Assembly: GCA_052298855.1 (NCBI GenBank)
Contig: DAVZXP010000004.1
Coordinates: 62,001-126,000, forward strand
Length of the DNA stretch: 64,000 bases
Reading direction: 5' to 3'
DNA from: Fimenecus sp052298855
GTDB taxonomy: Bacteria > Bacillota > Clostridia > Oscillospirales > Acutalibacteraceae
Part shown: piece by piece, positions 33,631-42,049 of the stretch
Position numbering within the stretch: the stretch's first letter is position 1
Layout of the letters: each line of letters opens with the position of its first letter
The notes under the pieces: model-generated
Databases searched by the model: none
The model's input: the letters and a program-made list of their open reading frames with translations, nothing else
Told to the model about the DNA's origin: nothing
Made by a program: the position numbers and the translations under genes

Positions 33631-34498
33631 TACTGCTCATCCTTTCAAAAAAGTCATTATTGAGTATTGCCGAATATTCGCCGTTTGTAAATTCTGTTTT
33701 GCTTTGAGCGACAAGCACCTTTTTTGCAACGTAAGTTTTTCCGTCAGCCTCTACGCTCACTCCGTCAACCGACAAAGCCCTTAAAAAGCCCTTTTCCCCG
33801 ACTGTGTTGTATGCCACAAGTCTTATTTTATTTTCAGCGCCCAGCATATCTATTGCGTTATTGCCACGAAAGCAATCCTCGGGAGAAAATCCCACAAGCG
33901 AATTAAAAACGCTGCTGTCGGCTATGATAACGGGCTTCCCGGAAAAGCCGTCCTTTAGAGTGTTTCCCGTGTCTAAAAGAGCGTTTACGGTAACACTTCG
34001 CCCGGAATTGAAAAACGTCACGCTGAAAATCGACTCGGGAGGTGCGCTGCGCTTTACAAGCCTTAAAATAACGGTAATCACAGCATAGCAAATAACCGTC
34101 GAAGCCGTCAGCACCTTTATATCGATATTGAAATAAACCACGCTGTTATTAAAGACCATTCCGCTTGGCTTAAACGCAAGCCAAATACCGAGCATTATAC
34201 CTGCAAAAGCAAAATTCACGGCAAAGAAGACTCCGACCTCTCTTAAAAACACCTTCAGGCTTTTCGGCGAAAAGGCGATAACCGTAAGCACGGCGGATAC
34301 GGCAAGATTTATAAAAACGGTCAGCGCCTCGGGAAGCTCGGGCAGGAAAATTATCAATGAATATAAACTGCCGAGAGCAGATGCCGAGAACAGTCTTATA
34401 CGCTTTATGTCACAATGAAGAATTTTTGCGCTTGCCAAAAGCAGAAAATAATTTACGAATATGTTTACGGCAAGCAATATGTCAACGTAGACGGTCAA
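33590..34498 (-). CDS. spoIIGA: Sigma-E processing peptidase SpoIIGA
   Basis: 302 residues: five to six N-terminal membrane helices (VYVDILLAVNIFVNYFLLL...) and a C-terminal aspartic-protease domain with the catalytic motif ALLDTGNTLKD. It cleaves pro-SigE at the septal membrane after SpoIIR signalling. The start chosen is TTG at 34498, preceded by GGTGAT. The longer frame starting at 34534 would read through the terminator of ruvX, so it was rejected. It is followed by sigE with a 41-nt overlap. Confidence 0.92.
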   Translation of the reverse strand: MTVYVDILLAVNIFVNYFLLLASAKILHCDIKRIRLFSASALGSLYSLIIFLPELPEALTVFINLAVSAVLTVIAFSPKSLKVFLREVGVFFAVNFAFAGIMLGIWLAFKPSGMVFNNSVVYFNIDIKVLTASTVICYAVITVILRLVKRSAPPESIFSVTFFNSGRSVTVNALLDTGNTLKDGFSGKPVIIADSSVFNSLVGFSPEDCFRGNNAIDMLGAENKIRLVAYNTVGEKGFLRALSVDGVSVEADGKTYVAKKVLVAQSKTEFTNGEYSAILNNDFFERMSSNDKRVHTVTFQQN

Positions 34499-34520
34499 GG
34501 TTATCACCACACAAAAAAAT

Positions 34521-34553
34521 GAGCCTAAAGCCAATTATATAGGCTTTAAGCTC
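34521..34553 (-). terminator. Terminator of ruvX, with a promoter -10 in its loop
   Basis: 12-position stem (34521-34532 with 34542-34553, one G-U in the minus-strand RNA), 9-nt loop 34533-34541, then seven T on the minus strand. The loop holds TATAAT. The T-run ends only about 13 nt before the spoIIGA TTG. Confidence 0.8.
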
Positions 34554-34578
34554 AATAATTTGTCATATCATGTTGTCA
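34534..34578 (-). promoter_or_regulatory. Candidate Spo0A-type spoIIGA promoter in the terminator loop
   Basis: On the minus strand ATGACA (34561-34566) and TATAAT (34534-34539) are 21 nt apart, recalling the abnormally wide spacing (about 22) of the Spo0A-activated spoIIG promoter of Bacillus. TGACAAA (34559-34565) matches the 0A box TGNCGAA at 6 of 7, and a weaker TGACAAC lies at 34572-34578. The transcript would start within the right arm of the ruvX terminator and so lack the left arm. Confidence 0.45.
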
Positions 34579-34986
34579 TTTTTGCTTTCGCAGATAATCC
34601 TCAAGGATAAGCACCGCAGAAACCGCATCAACCACAGCCTTACGCTTTTTCCCTCTTGTGTCGGTTGCGTTTAATATGTTGTGTGCGGAAACCGTCGTCA
34701 GACGTTCGTCCTGAAAATCAACACTCAAGCCCGTCTTTTCCGAAAGCAGCTTTGCAAATTCCTTGCAAGCTTCGGCACGAAAGCCCTCGCTTCCGTCCAT
34801 ATTTTTCGGAAGTCCCAAGACGATTTTCTCCGCCTTTTTTTCAAGGCATATTTTCTTGATTTCCTCCGAGAGAAGCTCGGAGTCTTTTTGCTTTATAACG
34901 GTCACGGGAGAAGCGAGCATTTGGAGCTTATCACAAACCGCAACACCTGTTCTCACATCACCGTAATCAACGGAAATTATTACCAT
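34576..34986 (-). CDS. ruvX: Holliday junction resolvase-like RuvX (YqgF)
   Basis: 136 residues with an RNase H fold. SVDYGDVRTGVAVCD holds the catalytic Asp, GLPKNMDGSEG and DERLTT follow, and a C-terminal 'DAVSAVLILEDYL' holds the last acidic residue. YqgF/RuvX acts in 16S rRNA processing and possibly DNA junction resolution. It lies 8 nt downstream of the class A PBP gene and ends at the terminator with a promoter in its loop. Confidence 0.94.
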   Translation of the reverse strand: MVIISVDYGDVRTGVAVCDKLQMLASPVTVIKQKDSELLSEEIKKICLEKKAEKIVLGLPKNMDGSEGFRAEACKEFAKLLSEKTGLSVDFQDERLTTVSAHNILNATDTRGKKRKAVVDAVSAVLILEDYLRKQK

Positions 34987-34994
34987 ATATTCTC

Positions 34995-37289
34995 CTATTC
35001 AGCAGGCGGAAGATTTTCGGGCGCAGCAGTTGCAGGAGGAGTCTGTTCGGGATTGCCCTCATTTGTACCGGGTGTTTCGGGATTTTGCGGATTTTGTGTT
35101 GTTACTGTTTCGCCCTCACCCACAGGTTCTTGAACGCTTGGCGCAGCACAGGTTGTACAGTGACCCGGAAGATTGCTCTTTGTGTACCAGCCCGTCGCCG
35201 TGCTCTGACAACCGTCACTTGCAAGAAAGCCCGACTGCGTACAATAAGTTTCACTTACCAAAAGATTGGTATGGACATCAAACGGCTTTGCCGTAAGTCC
35301 CTTGTGTATTCTTTTCATTACCTCGGCAAAGACCTTACCCGAGGGGCTTCCCGAAACATAAGCGGAAAGCTGCTTCGGCATATCGCAGCCGTACCATACA
35401 GCCGCAACATAATAAGGTGTTCCGCCGACAAACCAACGGTCCTTATCATCACTCGTCGTACCTGTTTTTGCGAATGTTTCAAAGCCCGATACACCGTAGT
35501 TTCGTGCCGTAGCCATATGTGCGGCATCTGTTACGACCGTCTGCAAAAGTTTGTTCATTACATCTGCGGTATCGGGAGAGATAATCTGCTCGCCCTCCGA
35601 GTCCTGATGCTGAAGATATATCTTTGTGCCGTTTGCATTCGTAACCTTATAATAGCAATACGGCTCGAAGTATTTGCCGCCGTTGCCGAATGCCGCAAAT
35701 GCAGCCGCCATCTGTACTGTCGTAACGCCTTTACTTGTACCGCCGACTGCGAGAGAAGACATATTTTTATCGGTATCGTTCAAATAAGTAAGTTTAAATT
35801 TATCTTTTGCGTATTTATAGCTCTTTTCAATTCCCATCTGTTTGAGAAGTTGAGCGGGTACGGTATTGTACGATACGCAAAGTGCGTGTTGAACGGTAAC
35901 ATAAGAATCGGGAGAACCGGGATCATCGCCATAGTTTACAGGACCTGTTCTACCGTCGGGATAGTAGTGTGCGACACCGTAGTTCTGCACCTTTGTACTC
36001 CATGTTACATATTTTTCCTCAACCGCAGGAGAGTAAATTGAAATCGGCTTGATTGACGAACCGGGCTGTCTCGGCGTTGTGGCACGGTTAAGACCTCTGT
36101 TTTCTGTCTTTTCGCCGATACCGCCTACCATTCCTAAAATTCTGCCGCTGTAATCCATAATGGTCATAGCAGACTGAGCGTCCGGAACATTTTTGTTGTA
36201 TGCAGGCATTGCTACCTTGTTGACGTAAACGTCCTCAAGCTGTGACTGAATACTTGTATCAACCGCCGAATAAATTCTGAGTCCGCCGTTGTAAATAAGC
36301 TTTGAAGCCTGTGATTTTTTATAGCCGCACTGCGACACAAGGTCATTTATAACAGCCTGTATAACATAGTCAACATAGTAGCTCTGAATTTCAGTGTTAA
36401 CAGGCGCCTTGTTTTCGGTTTTTGTATCGCCGTTGTCTTTTTTGACATAATTCTCACTGTTTGTGAAAACCATTTCATAAGCGACTGCCTCATCAAATTC
36501 CTCCTGAGAGATATATCCCTCCTTGAGCATATTTTTAAGGCAGGTAAGCTGTCTTTTTCTGTTTGTTTCGGGATGAAGCAAGGGGTCATTCGTCGATGGG
36601 TTTTGCGTAATAGCCGCTATCGACGCACACTCGGCAATATTAAGCTCGGACAAATCCTTTCCGAAATACTTTTCAGCCGTGGTTTTAACTCCGTAACAGC
36701 CGTGGCTCATATAAACCGTATTCATATACGCTTCAAGGATTGTAGATTTAGAAGCATGTTTTTCAAGGTTTAAGGCATTGAGGATTTCATAGAATTTACG
36801 GCTCACGGTCTTGCCGTTCTCACCCGTAAGGTTTTTGATAAGCTGTTGTGTAAGAGTAGAGCCTCCGCCTGCTTTACCGAAGGTAATGACAGCCTTAACG
36901 GTTCTTATCCAGTCAACGCCGTCGTGCTTTTCAAAACGCTTATCCTCAAGGGCGATATATGCCTTTTGAAGACTTTCGGGAATTTCGTCAATGCTCGTCC
37001 AAACACGGTTCTGCTCGCCGTGAAGCCTTGTGAGCTCAACCGCCTCAGCATTTGAATTGTAAGCGTAAACTATTGTCGTCTGCGCCTGATTTTCCTTGTA
37101 GTCGGCAATGTCGATTTTAGCCTCGCCGTTGACATAAGAGGTCATAAAAATCAGCAGATATGTGCAAACTATTACAAGAGAAACAAGTGCGGTAAAAGCC
37201 AAAGCCAACAAAGCGGTAATTGCCTTCTTAGCCTTAGGATTGAGCTGTTTCTTCTGTTTTTTCGGTTTTGTACGCACATTTTTTGCCAT
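34995..37289 (-). CDS. Class A penicillin-binding protein (PBP1a type)
   Basis: 764 residues. A basic N-terminus and one membrane anchor (about residues 26-50) are followed by a GT51 glycosyltransferase domain with EDKRFEKHDGVDW and 'GGGSTLTQQLIKNL', then a transpeptidase domain with SxxK (PGSSIKPISIY), SxN (SYNTVP) and KTG (FAKTGTTSDDKDRW). The C-terminal tail is Pro/Glu/Thr-rich and includes several cysteines (YCTQSGFLASDGC, CTTC). It makes and cross-links peptidoglycan. Its partner gene ruvX lies downstream. Confidence 0.95.
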   Translation of the reverse strand: MAKNVRTKPKKQKKQLNPKAKKAITALLALAFTALVSLVIVCTYLLIFMTSYVNGEAKIDIADYKENQAQTTIVYAYNSNAEAVELTRLHGEQNRVWTSIDEIPESLQKAYIALEDKRFEKHDGVDWIRTVKAVITFGKAGGGSTLTQQLIKNLTGENGKTVSRKFYEILNALNLEKHASKSTILEAYMNTVYMSHGCYGVKTTAEKYFGKDLSELNIAECASIAAITQNPSTNDPLLHPETNRKRQLTCLKNMLKEGYISQEEFDEAVAYEMVFTNSENYVKKDNGDTKTENKAPVNTEIQSYYVDYVIQAVINDLVSQCGYKKSQASKLIYNGGLRIYSAVDTSIQSQLEDVYVNKVAMPAYNKNVPDAQSAMTIMDYSGRILGMVGGIGEKTENRGLNRATTPRQPGSSIKPISIYSPAVEEKYVTWSTKVQNYGVAHYYPDGRTGPVNYGDDPGSPDSYVTVQHALCVSYNTVPAQLLKQMGIEKSYKYAKDKFKLTYLNDTDKNMSSLAVGGTSKGVTTVQMAAAFAAFGNGGKYFEPYCYYKVTNANGTKIYLQHQDSEGEQIISPDTADVMNKLLQTVVTDAAHMATARNYGVSGFETFAKTGTTSDDKDRWFVGGTPYYVAAVWYGCDMPKQLSAYVSGSPSGKVFAEVMKRIHKGLTAKPFDVHTNLLVSETYCTQSGFLASDGCQSTATGWYTKSNLPGHCTTCAAPSVQEPVGEGETVTTQNPQNPETPGTNEGNPEQTPPATAAPENLPPAE

Positions 37290-37328
37290 ATGTAGTTCCT
37301 CCGTACGCTATAATTCACCATAAAAAGT

Positions 37329-37357
37329 ATTGTAACATAATTTTGCGATTATTTCAT
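37329..37357 (-). promoter_or_regulatory. Extended -10 promoter for the class A PBP gene
   Basis: TGTTACAAT on the minus strand (TACAAT at 37329-37334) with a poor -35 ATGAAA at 37352-37357 (17-nt spacer). It lies about 40 nt before the PBP start. The rest of the 150-nt gap to the divergent BofC-like gene is AT-rich with no other signal seen. Confidence 0.45.
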
Positions 37358-37440
37358 CTGTTTTATAAAAAAATATAAAATTTTGAATAAGTGTTTAATT
37401 TAAGAGCCTTTTGCCGAAAATAACTCAAAGGAGTGATTTT

Positions 37441-37761
37441 GTGCAAAGGATATTTATTAAGGGCATAGTCGTCGCCTCCGTTTTGCTTTTGACGGTGTTT
37501 GCCGTCACCGCATTTTCTCTCGGCGCAAAATACGAAAAAGCGACACCGCCGCCCGAAACTACAAGCCCCTCGCCGCTTTATACGCTGTCGCAATATGACG
37601 GAAAATTAGCCCTTTTCAAGCGTGGATATTCAATGCCCGTTGAAATATACGAGGTTTATCTTTCTTCGCTTCCGCAAAATGAGCAAATTAAAATCAAATC
37701 AGGTATAAGTGCTCAAACAGACGAAGAAATATTGAAAATCATAGAAGATTACACAAGCTGA
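37441..37761 (+). CDS. BofC C-terminal-domain-like membrane protein
   Basis: 106 residues with one N-terminal hydrophobic helix (GIVVASVLLLTVFAVTAFSLG), a Thr/Pro-rich linker and a domain reading 'YDGKLALFKRG', LSSLPQNEQIKIK and 'EEILKIIEDYTS'. This resembles the small C-terminal domain of BofC-type sporulation checkpoint proteins. The start is a GTG at 37441 with AAAGGAG 7 nt upstream; the longer frame from 37411 lacks a ribosome site. Its 3' end overlaps that of the convergent GH gene by 13 nt. Sporulation involvement is inferred, not shown. Confidence 0.7.
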   Translation: MQRIFIKGIVVASVLLLTVFAVTAFSLGAKYEKATPPPETTSPSPLYTLSQYDGKLALFKRGYSMPVEIYEVYLSSLPQNEQIKIKSGISAQTDEEILKIIEDYTS

Positions 37762-40442
37762 ACGGATATTTCAGCCGTTTTGACGTCCTCGGGAATTGCA
37801 ATTTCAAGCGTTCCATTTTCTCTGATTACAACCTCGGCTTCTTCTCCGTTTAGAGTTACTTTGTAATCGTAATTATCGTTCATTACAACGATTACCGTTG
37901 ACCTTTGGGCATTGTAATGGCTGACGGTTGCATTAAAGCTTGTAAATTCCTCGGAAAAATCGCTGTTCTCACAGAAAACATCAAAGCCGAAGCTGAATGT
38001 ACCCGGATTATAATAGGCGTTTGCCCAGATATTCACAGGTGCGGAAAGTCCGCCGAAATTGTGAAACCAACCGCCTCTGCCCGTTGTTATGGACATCATT
38101 TCAAAGGTGTAATAAGAATATTCAACCTCTTTTTTCCAAGCGTCGAGAGCTGTTTTTGCGATTTTATATGCAAAGTCGCTTTCGCCGAGGTCAAGCATTG
38201 TTTTCCAAACAAACCATTGGTGCGAAAACCATACATTGCCGTTCCAATAGCCGTTTGTAGCATAATAGCCTGCTTTCATATTAACTGCGGAAATGCCGAC
38301 CTTGCTCATCATTTCCTCCTCACTTTTAATATGAGAAAGAATTTTTTTCGTCTGATTTTCGTCTGTAACACCTGCGATAAGCGGATAAATACCGTCCATT
38401 GTCTTGTTCATATTTTCTCCGCTTTGGCTTCTCAACTGCTCTTTAGGCTCGCCGTTTTCGTTGTGAACGACATATGAGAAATAGCCTGCGTCCTCGTCCC
38501 ACGAATAGGTCCGCAAGCCGTCGGACACACGTTTAATATCCGCCTTGTACTGCTCTGAATCCTCTGTTTTACCGAGATGTTCGGCAATTACAGAAAGGAT
38601 TTTCGCACATCTTATTACCTGCGACGAGGATATGCACGGAGCTGTCAAAAGCTGAAGCTTTCTTCTGTATGTTTCAACCTGCGGCGGCAAATCGTCCATA
38701 CCCGAGCAGTTGTAGAAATACTCAAAGGTAGTTGTCATACCGCTTTTGAATTTTGCGGTTGTCGAGCCGTCTGCCCTGCCGCAAAGGAATTCATAAAATC
38801 TCTTTACACGGTCATAGTAGCCATAAAGCTTTGTCTTGTCGTTGGTGCGGGAAAGCATATCGTAATATTGATAAATATGCACGGGAACAGGAGAGCCATG
38901 AAGCAAAAAGGCATAGTCCTTATTGTCCTCCTCGCTCAAATAGAGGTCGAGAATATACTCTGCAATTTTCGGATTATACATATTCATTTCAAGTCCGATA
39001 AAACCCGAATCCCAAGTATAGAATGAGTCCCAACGCTTACCGGGGGTGTGATGCACCACATAATCGCCGTGATGGTAAAGCGGATAAACCGTATTTTGGA
39101 ACATAGCGGCACGCAAAAGCTCATTTGAAAACTCATATTTTTTTCCTGCCTCATTGAGCCTTATTTTTTCAGCCGAATTTTTGGCGGAAAGATATATTTT
39201 TTCGTATTCCTCGGTTGTTTTGTATTCGGTTTCGCAATCGGAAATGACAGCGTACTCAATATGGCTTGTGTGTGACGGTACATAGAGAGTATGTACAAGC
39301 GTATTTTGATAATAGCCCTCGTCGGAATGCTTCCACGAAAACTCGCCCGAAAAGGTCTCCATCATATTGTCGAAGCTCGGATCGGGCTGCGAAATTCTCG
39401 GCGTCGGAACATCCTCAAGACAGCCTGTCGGAATTTCACGAAGTCTTGTTTGAGCATTAAACGTTCTCAAAACAAAGGTATCGGATATATCCTGATATTT
39501 CATTTTGACGGTTTTTCCGTTTTCGTTTTCCTCACACGTTACCGTCGGCATAAAGTTATTCTTTTCAATTGCGGTTGTGATTTTTTCACTGTCTTCCGCT
39601 TCGGTTATTGCAAAAAAGTCAAATTCGATACCGCCCGTTCCCTCGGAAATGAGCTTTAATGTGAATTTTTCTCCGTTTAACGCACCAAGCGGAATTTCAG
39701 CAAGCTGCAAATCGTCACAAGCCTTGAAGCTAAAGGAATTGCCGTTTATTGTAAAGTTAGAAACCTTTACAGATGTTGTGCGGTATCTGACTGTTAAAAC
39801 AGCATTGTCATAGTTATTTTTAAGATCAAAATTATAGATAATTGTATCATTTTTTTCTTCGCCGAGCTTTGAGTATTTCGGAAGAATATACCTGTTGTTA
39901 TCTCTGTCGCCCAAACCCTTATGAAGATAAAATCGGTCGTCGAAGAACTCGCCCTTGTGCATAGCGTCCATAGTTTCCTTGTCCCACGGACGGGGGGTGT
40001 TGTATTCATAAGCTTCATAATCGAGCGCCTTTTTGAAATCGCACTTTTCGGGCAAGGTGAGAGTAACCCTGTTGACAGTCGGGAACTGAACAGAAGAAAA
40101 GAAGTTAACAAGACAATTCTGCATCATATCCGAATTGTTGAAAATTTCCGTTCTGACAAGCGTTGAGTGGTCGTCAAGCCTTGTAAACGAAACATCGGAA
40201 TAGATAACGTCCTTCCATTCAATGTCCTGCCTGTAAGAATAGTAGGAATAGTCGCTCTTACACTCCCACGGATGAACTCCGACGGGGATTGTAACATTTG
40301 GGACTTTAGCGTCCGTGTTTGAAACGCACGGAAGCACCACGAGGTCAAACCTTACGCCGCTTTCGCTTTTGTGATCGACTATTTTTGAAATTCCGAAATA
40401 CTTTTTTGAATAAGGGCCCCATTTGGGCATAACATTTATCAT
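37749..40442 (-). CDS. GH63/MGH1-like glycoside hydrolase
   Basis: 897 residues. The N-terminal 380 residues form beta-sandwich-like domains; the C-terminal half is an (alpha/alpha)6 barrel with 'KRWDSFYTWDSGFIGLEM', 'NGYWNGNVWFSHQWFVWKT' and 'FHNFGGLSAPVNIWANAYY', as in trehalase/mannosylglycerate hydrolase/GH63 families. Candidate acidic residues lie in WDSGF and near GGLS. It has no signal peptide, so it probably acts on an intracellular oligosaccharide. Substrate unknown; glucosylglycerate or an imported alpha-glucoside is plausible. Confidence 0.83.
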   Translation of the reverse strand: MINVMPKWGPYSKKYFGISKIVDHKSESGVRFDLVVLPCVSNTDAKVPNVTIPVGVHPWECKSDYSYYSYRQDIEWKDVIYSDVSFTRLDDHSTLVRTEIFNNSDMMQNCLVNFFSSVQFPTVNRVTLTLPEKCDFKKALDYEAYEYNTPRPWDKETMDAMHKGEFFDDRFYLHKGLGDRDNNRYILPKYSKLGEEKNDTIIYNFDLKNNYDNAVLTVRYRTTSVKVSNFTINGNSFSFKACDDLQLAEIPLGALNGEKFTLKLISEGTGGIEFDFFAITEAEDSEKITTAIEKNNFMPTVTCEENENGKTVKMKYQDISDTFVLRTFNAQTRLREIPTGCLEDVPTPRISQPDPSFDNMMETFSGEFSWKHSDEGYYQNTLVHTLYVPSHTSHIEYAVISDCETEYKTTEEYEKIYLSAKNSAEKIRLNEAGKKYEFSNELLRAAMFQNTVYPLYHHGDYVVHHTPGKRWDSFYTWDSGFIGLEMNMYNPKIAEYILDLYLSEEDNKDYAFLLHGSPVPVHIYQYYDMLSRTNDKTKLYGYYDRVKRFYEFLCGRADGSTTAKFKSGMTTTFEYFYNCSGMDDLPPQVETYRRKLQLLTAPCISSSQVIRCAKILSVIAEHLGKTEDSEQYKADIKRVSDGLRTYSWDEDAGYFSYVVHNENGEPKEQLRSQSGENMNKTMDGIYPLIAGVTDENQTKKILSHIKSEEEMMSKVGISAVNMKAGYYATNGYWNGNVWFSHQWFVWKTMLDLGESDFAYKIAKTALDAWKKEVEYSYYTFEMMSITTGRGGWFHNFGGLSAPVNIWANAYYNPGTFSFGFDVFCENSDFSEEFTSFNATVSHYNAQRSTVIVVMNDNYDYKVTLNGEEAEVVIRENGTLEIAIPEDVKTAEISVQLV

Positions 40443-40447
40443 ATCTT

Positions 40448-42049
40448 TTACCTCTCATCGCCGAGAACTGCCTCGGCAACCTTAATTCCGTCAACACCTG
40501 CCGACACTATACCGCCTGCATAGCCTGCTCCCTCTCCGCAAGGGTACAAGCCTCTTATTTTTGTCTGCATAAATTCATCACGAACAATGCGAACAGGCGC
40601 AGAACTTCTCGTTTCGGGTCCTGTCAACAATGCATCGTCACACGCAAAGCCCGAAAGCATTTTATCCATCTTAACAAGGGCGTCGCACATTGTATTTGTA
40701 ACCTTTTCGGGAAGCAAATCCCTTAAATTCGTATATTTTACACCTGTCGGGAAGGACGGCTTTACATTTTTGCAACCTGTCGAAGCCATATTATTCAAGA
40801 AATCCTTTACAAGCTGCGACGGTGCGGAATAATCTCCGCCGCCCATCAAGAAGGCTTTTTTCTCGATTTCACGCTGCATATACATTCCTGCAAGCGGATG
40901 ATCCGAATTGAAATCCTCGGGAGAAATTCCGACAAGCACGGCACAGTTTGAGTTTTCCTTATCTCTTGCGTACTCGCTCATACCGTTTGTGACAACTGTG
41001 TTTTCCTCACTTGAAGCACACACAACCGTACCGCCCGGGCACATACAAAAGGTGTACGCTCCTCTGCCCCCTTGCGGATGACAGGCAAGCTTATAGCTTG
41101 CTGCACCGAGTCTCGGGTGATTTGCAAACTTGCCGTACTGTGATTCGTTTATCATTTCTCGTTTATGCTCAATTCTTGCACCGACAGAAAACGGCTTTTG
41201 AAGCATCGGCACACCTTTGTTGTAGAGCATTTCAACGGTATCTCTTGCAGAATGACCGATAGCCAAAATAACGGTATCGGTTTCAAAATCATAAGTTTTT
41301 CCGTTTTTCTCGGTAAGCGTAACGCCCTGAACAGAGCCGTTGTATATAATTATATCGGTAAGCTTTGTTTCAAATCTGAACTCGCCGCCGAGTGAAATAA
41401 CCTTTTCTCTCAAGGACTTTACAACGCCCTTTAGCTTGTCCGTTCCGATATGCGGCAAAGCGGAAATCATTATTTCTTCCGGTGCGCCGTTACGGCAGAA
41501 CTCGCAAAAGACCTCTCTAACTCTGCTGTCCTTAATTCCCGTTGTAAGCTTTCCGTCGGAAAAAGTACCTGCTCCGCCCTCGCCGAACTGAATATTAGAA
41601 TCGGTATCAAGCACTCTGTCATTCCAAAAGGTGTAAACGCTTTTCGTTCTCTCGTCAACTTTTTGACCACGCTCGACTATCAACGGTTTTAAGCCTGCCC
41701 TTGCAAGCATAAGCGAAGCGAACATTCCGGCAGGTCCGAAGCCGACAACAACAGGTCGAAGCTGTGAAGTTCTTTTGTTTTCGGGTAAGGTATAAACGTA
41801 TTTTTCTACCTTTTGAACTCTCGGTGCAGAGTTTCGCATAAGCAACGCTTCTTCGTCGTCAACGGTAATATCAACGGAAAAAATGAATTTTATATCGTTC
41901 TTTTTTCGTGAATCTACACTCTTTTTGTATATTTCAAGCGTTTTGATGTCGCCGCTTTTAATTTTCAAAAGTCTTGCAACTTCTTTTTTCAAATCGTTCT
42001 GCTCGTCCTCATAGTCAAGCGGAAGCTTAATTTCATTTATTCTTAACAA
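40448..42049 (-). CDS. FAD-dependent protein, COG2509 family
   Basis: 533 residues of the NAD(FAD)-utilising dehydrogenase-like group. An N-terminal ~90-residue domain (LRINEIKLPLDYEDEQ) is followed by the FAD motif VVGFGPAGMFASLMLARAG, 'NIQFGEGGAGTFSDGKL', 'HPQGGRGAYTFCMCPGG' and a C-terminal 'LYPCGEGAGYAGGIVSAGVDG'. Function is unknown; the family is widespread in anaerobes. The start is TTG at 42049 with AAAGGAG 7 nt upstream, overlapping the YhiN-like gene by 17 nt. Confidence 0.9.
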   Translation of the reverse strand: MLRINEIKLPLDYEDEQNDLKKEVARLLKIKSGDIKTLEIYKKSVDSRKKNDIKFIFSVDITVDDEEALLMRNSAPRVQKVEKYVYTLPENKRTSQLRPVVVGFGPAGMFASLMLARAGLKPLIVERGQKVDERTKSVYTFWNDRVLDTDSNIQFGEGGAGTFSDGKLTTGIKDSRVREVFCEFCRNGAPEEIMISALPHIGTDKLKGVVKSLREKVISLGGEFRFETKLTDIIIYNGSVQGVTLTEKNGKTYDFETDTVILAIGHSARDTVEMLYNKGVPMLQKPFSVGARIEHKREMINESQYGKFANHPRLGAASYKLACHPQGGRGAYTFCMCPGGTVVCASSEENTVVTNGMSEYARDKENSNCAVLVGISPEDFNSDHPLAGMYMQREIEKKAFLMGGGDYSAPSQLVKDFLNNMASTGCKNVKPSFPTGVKYTNLRDLLPEKVTNTMCDALVKMDKMLSGFACDDALLTGPETRSSAPVRIVRDEFMQTKIRGLYPCGEGAGYAGGIVSAGVDGIKVAEAVLGDER

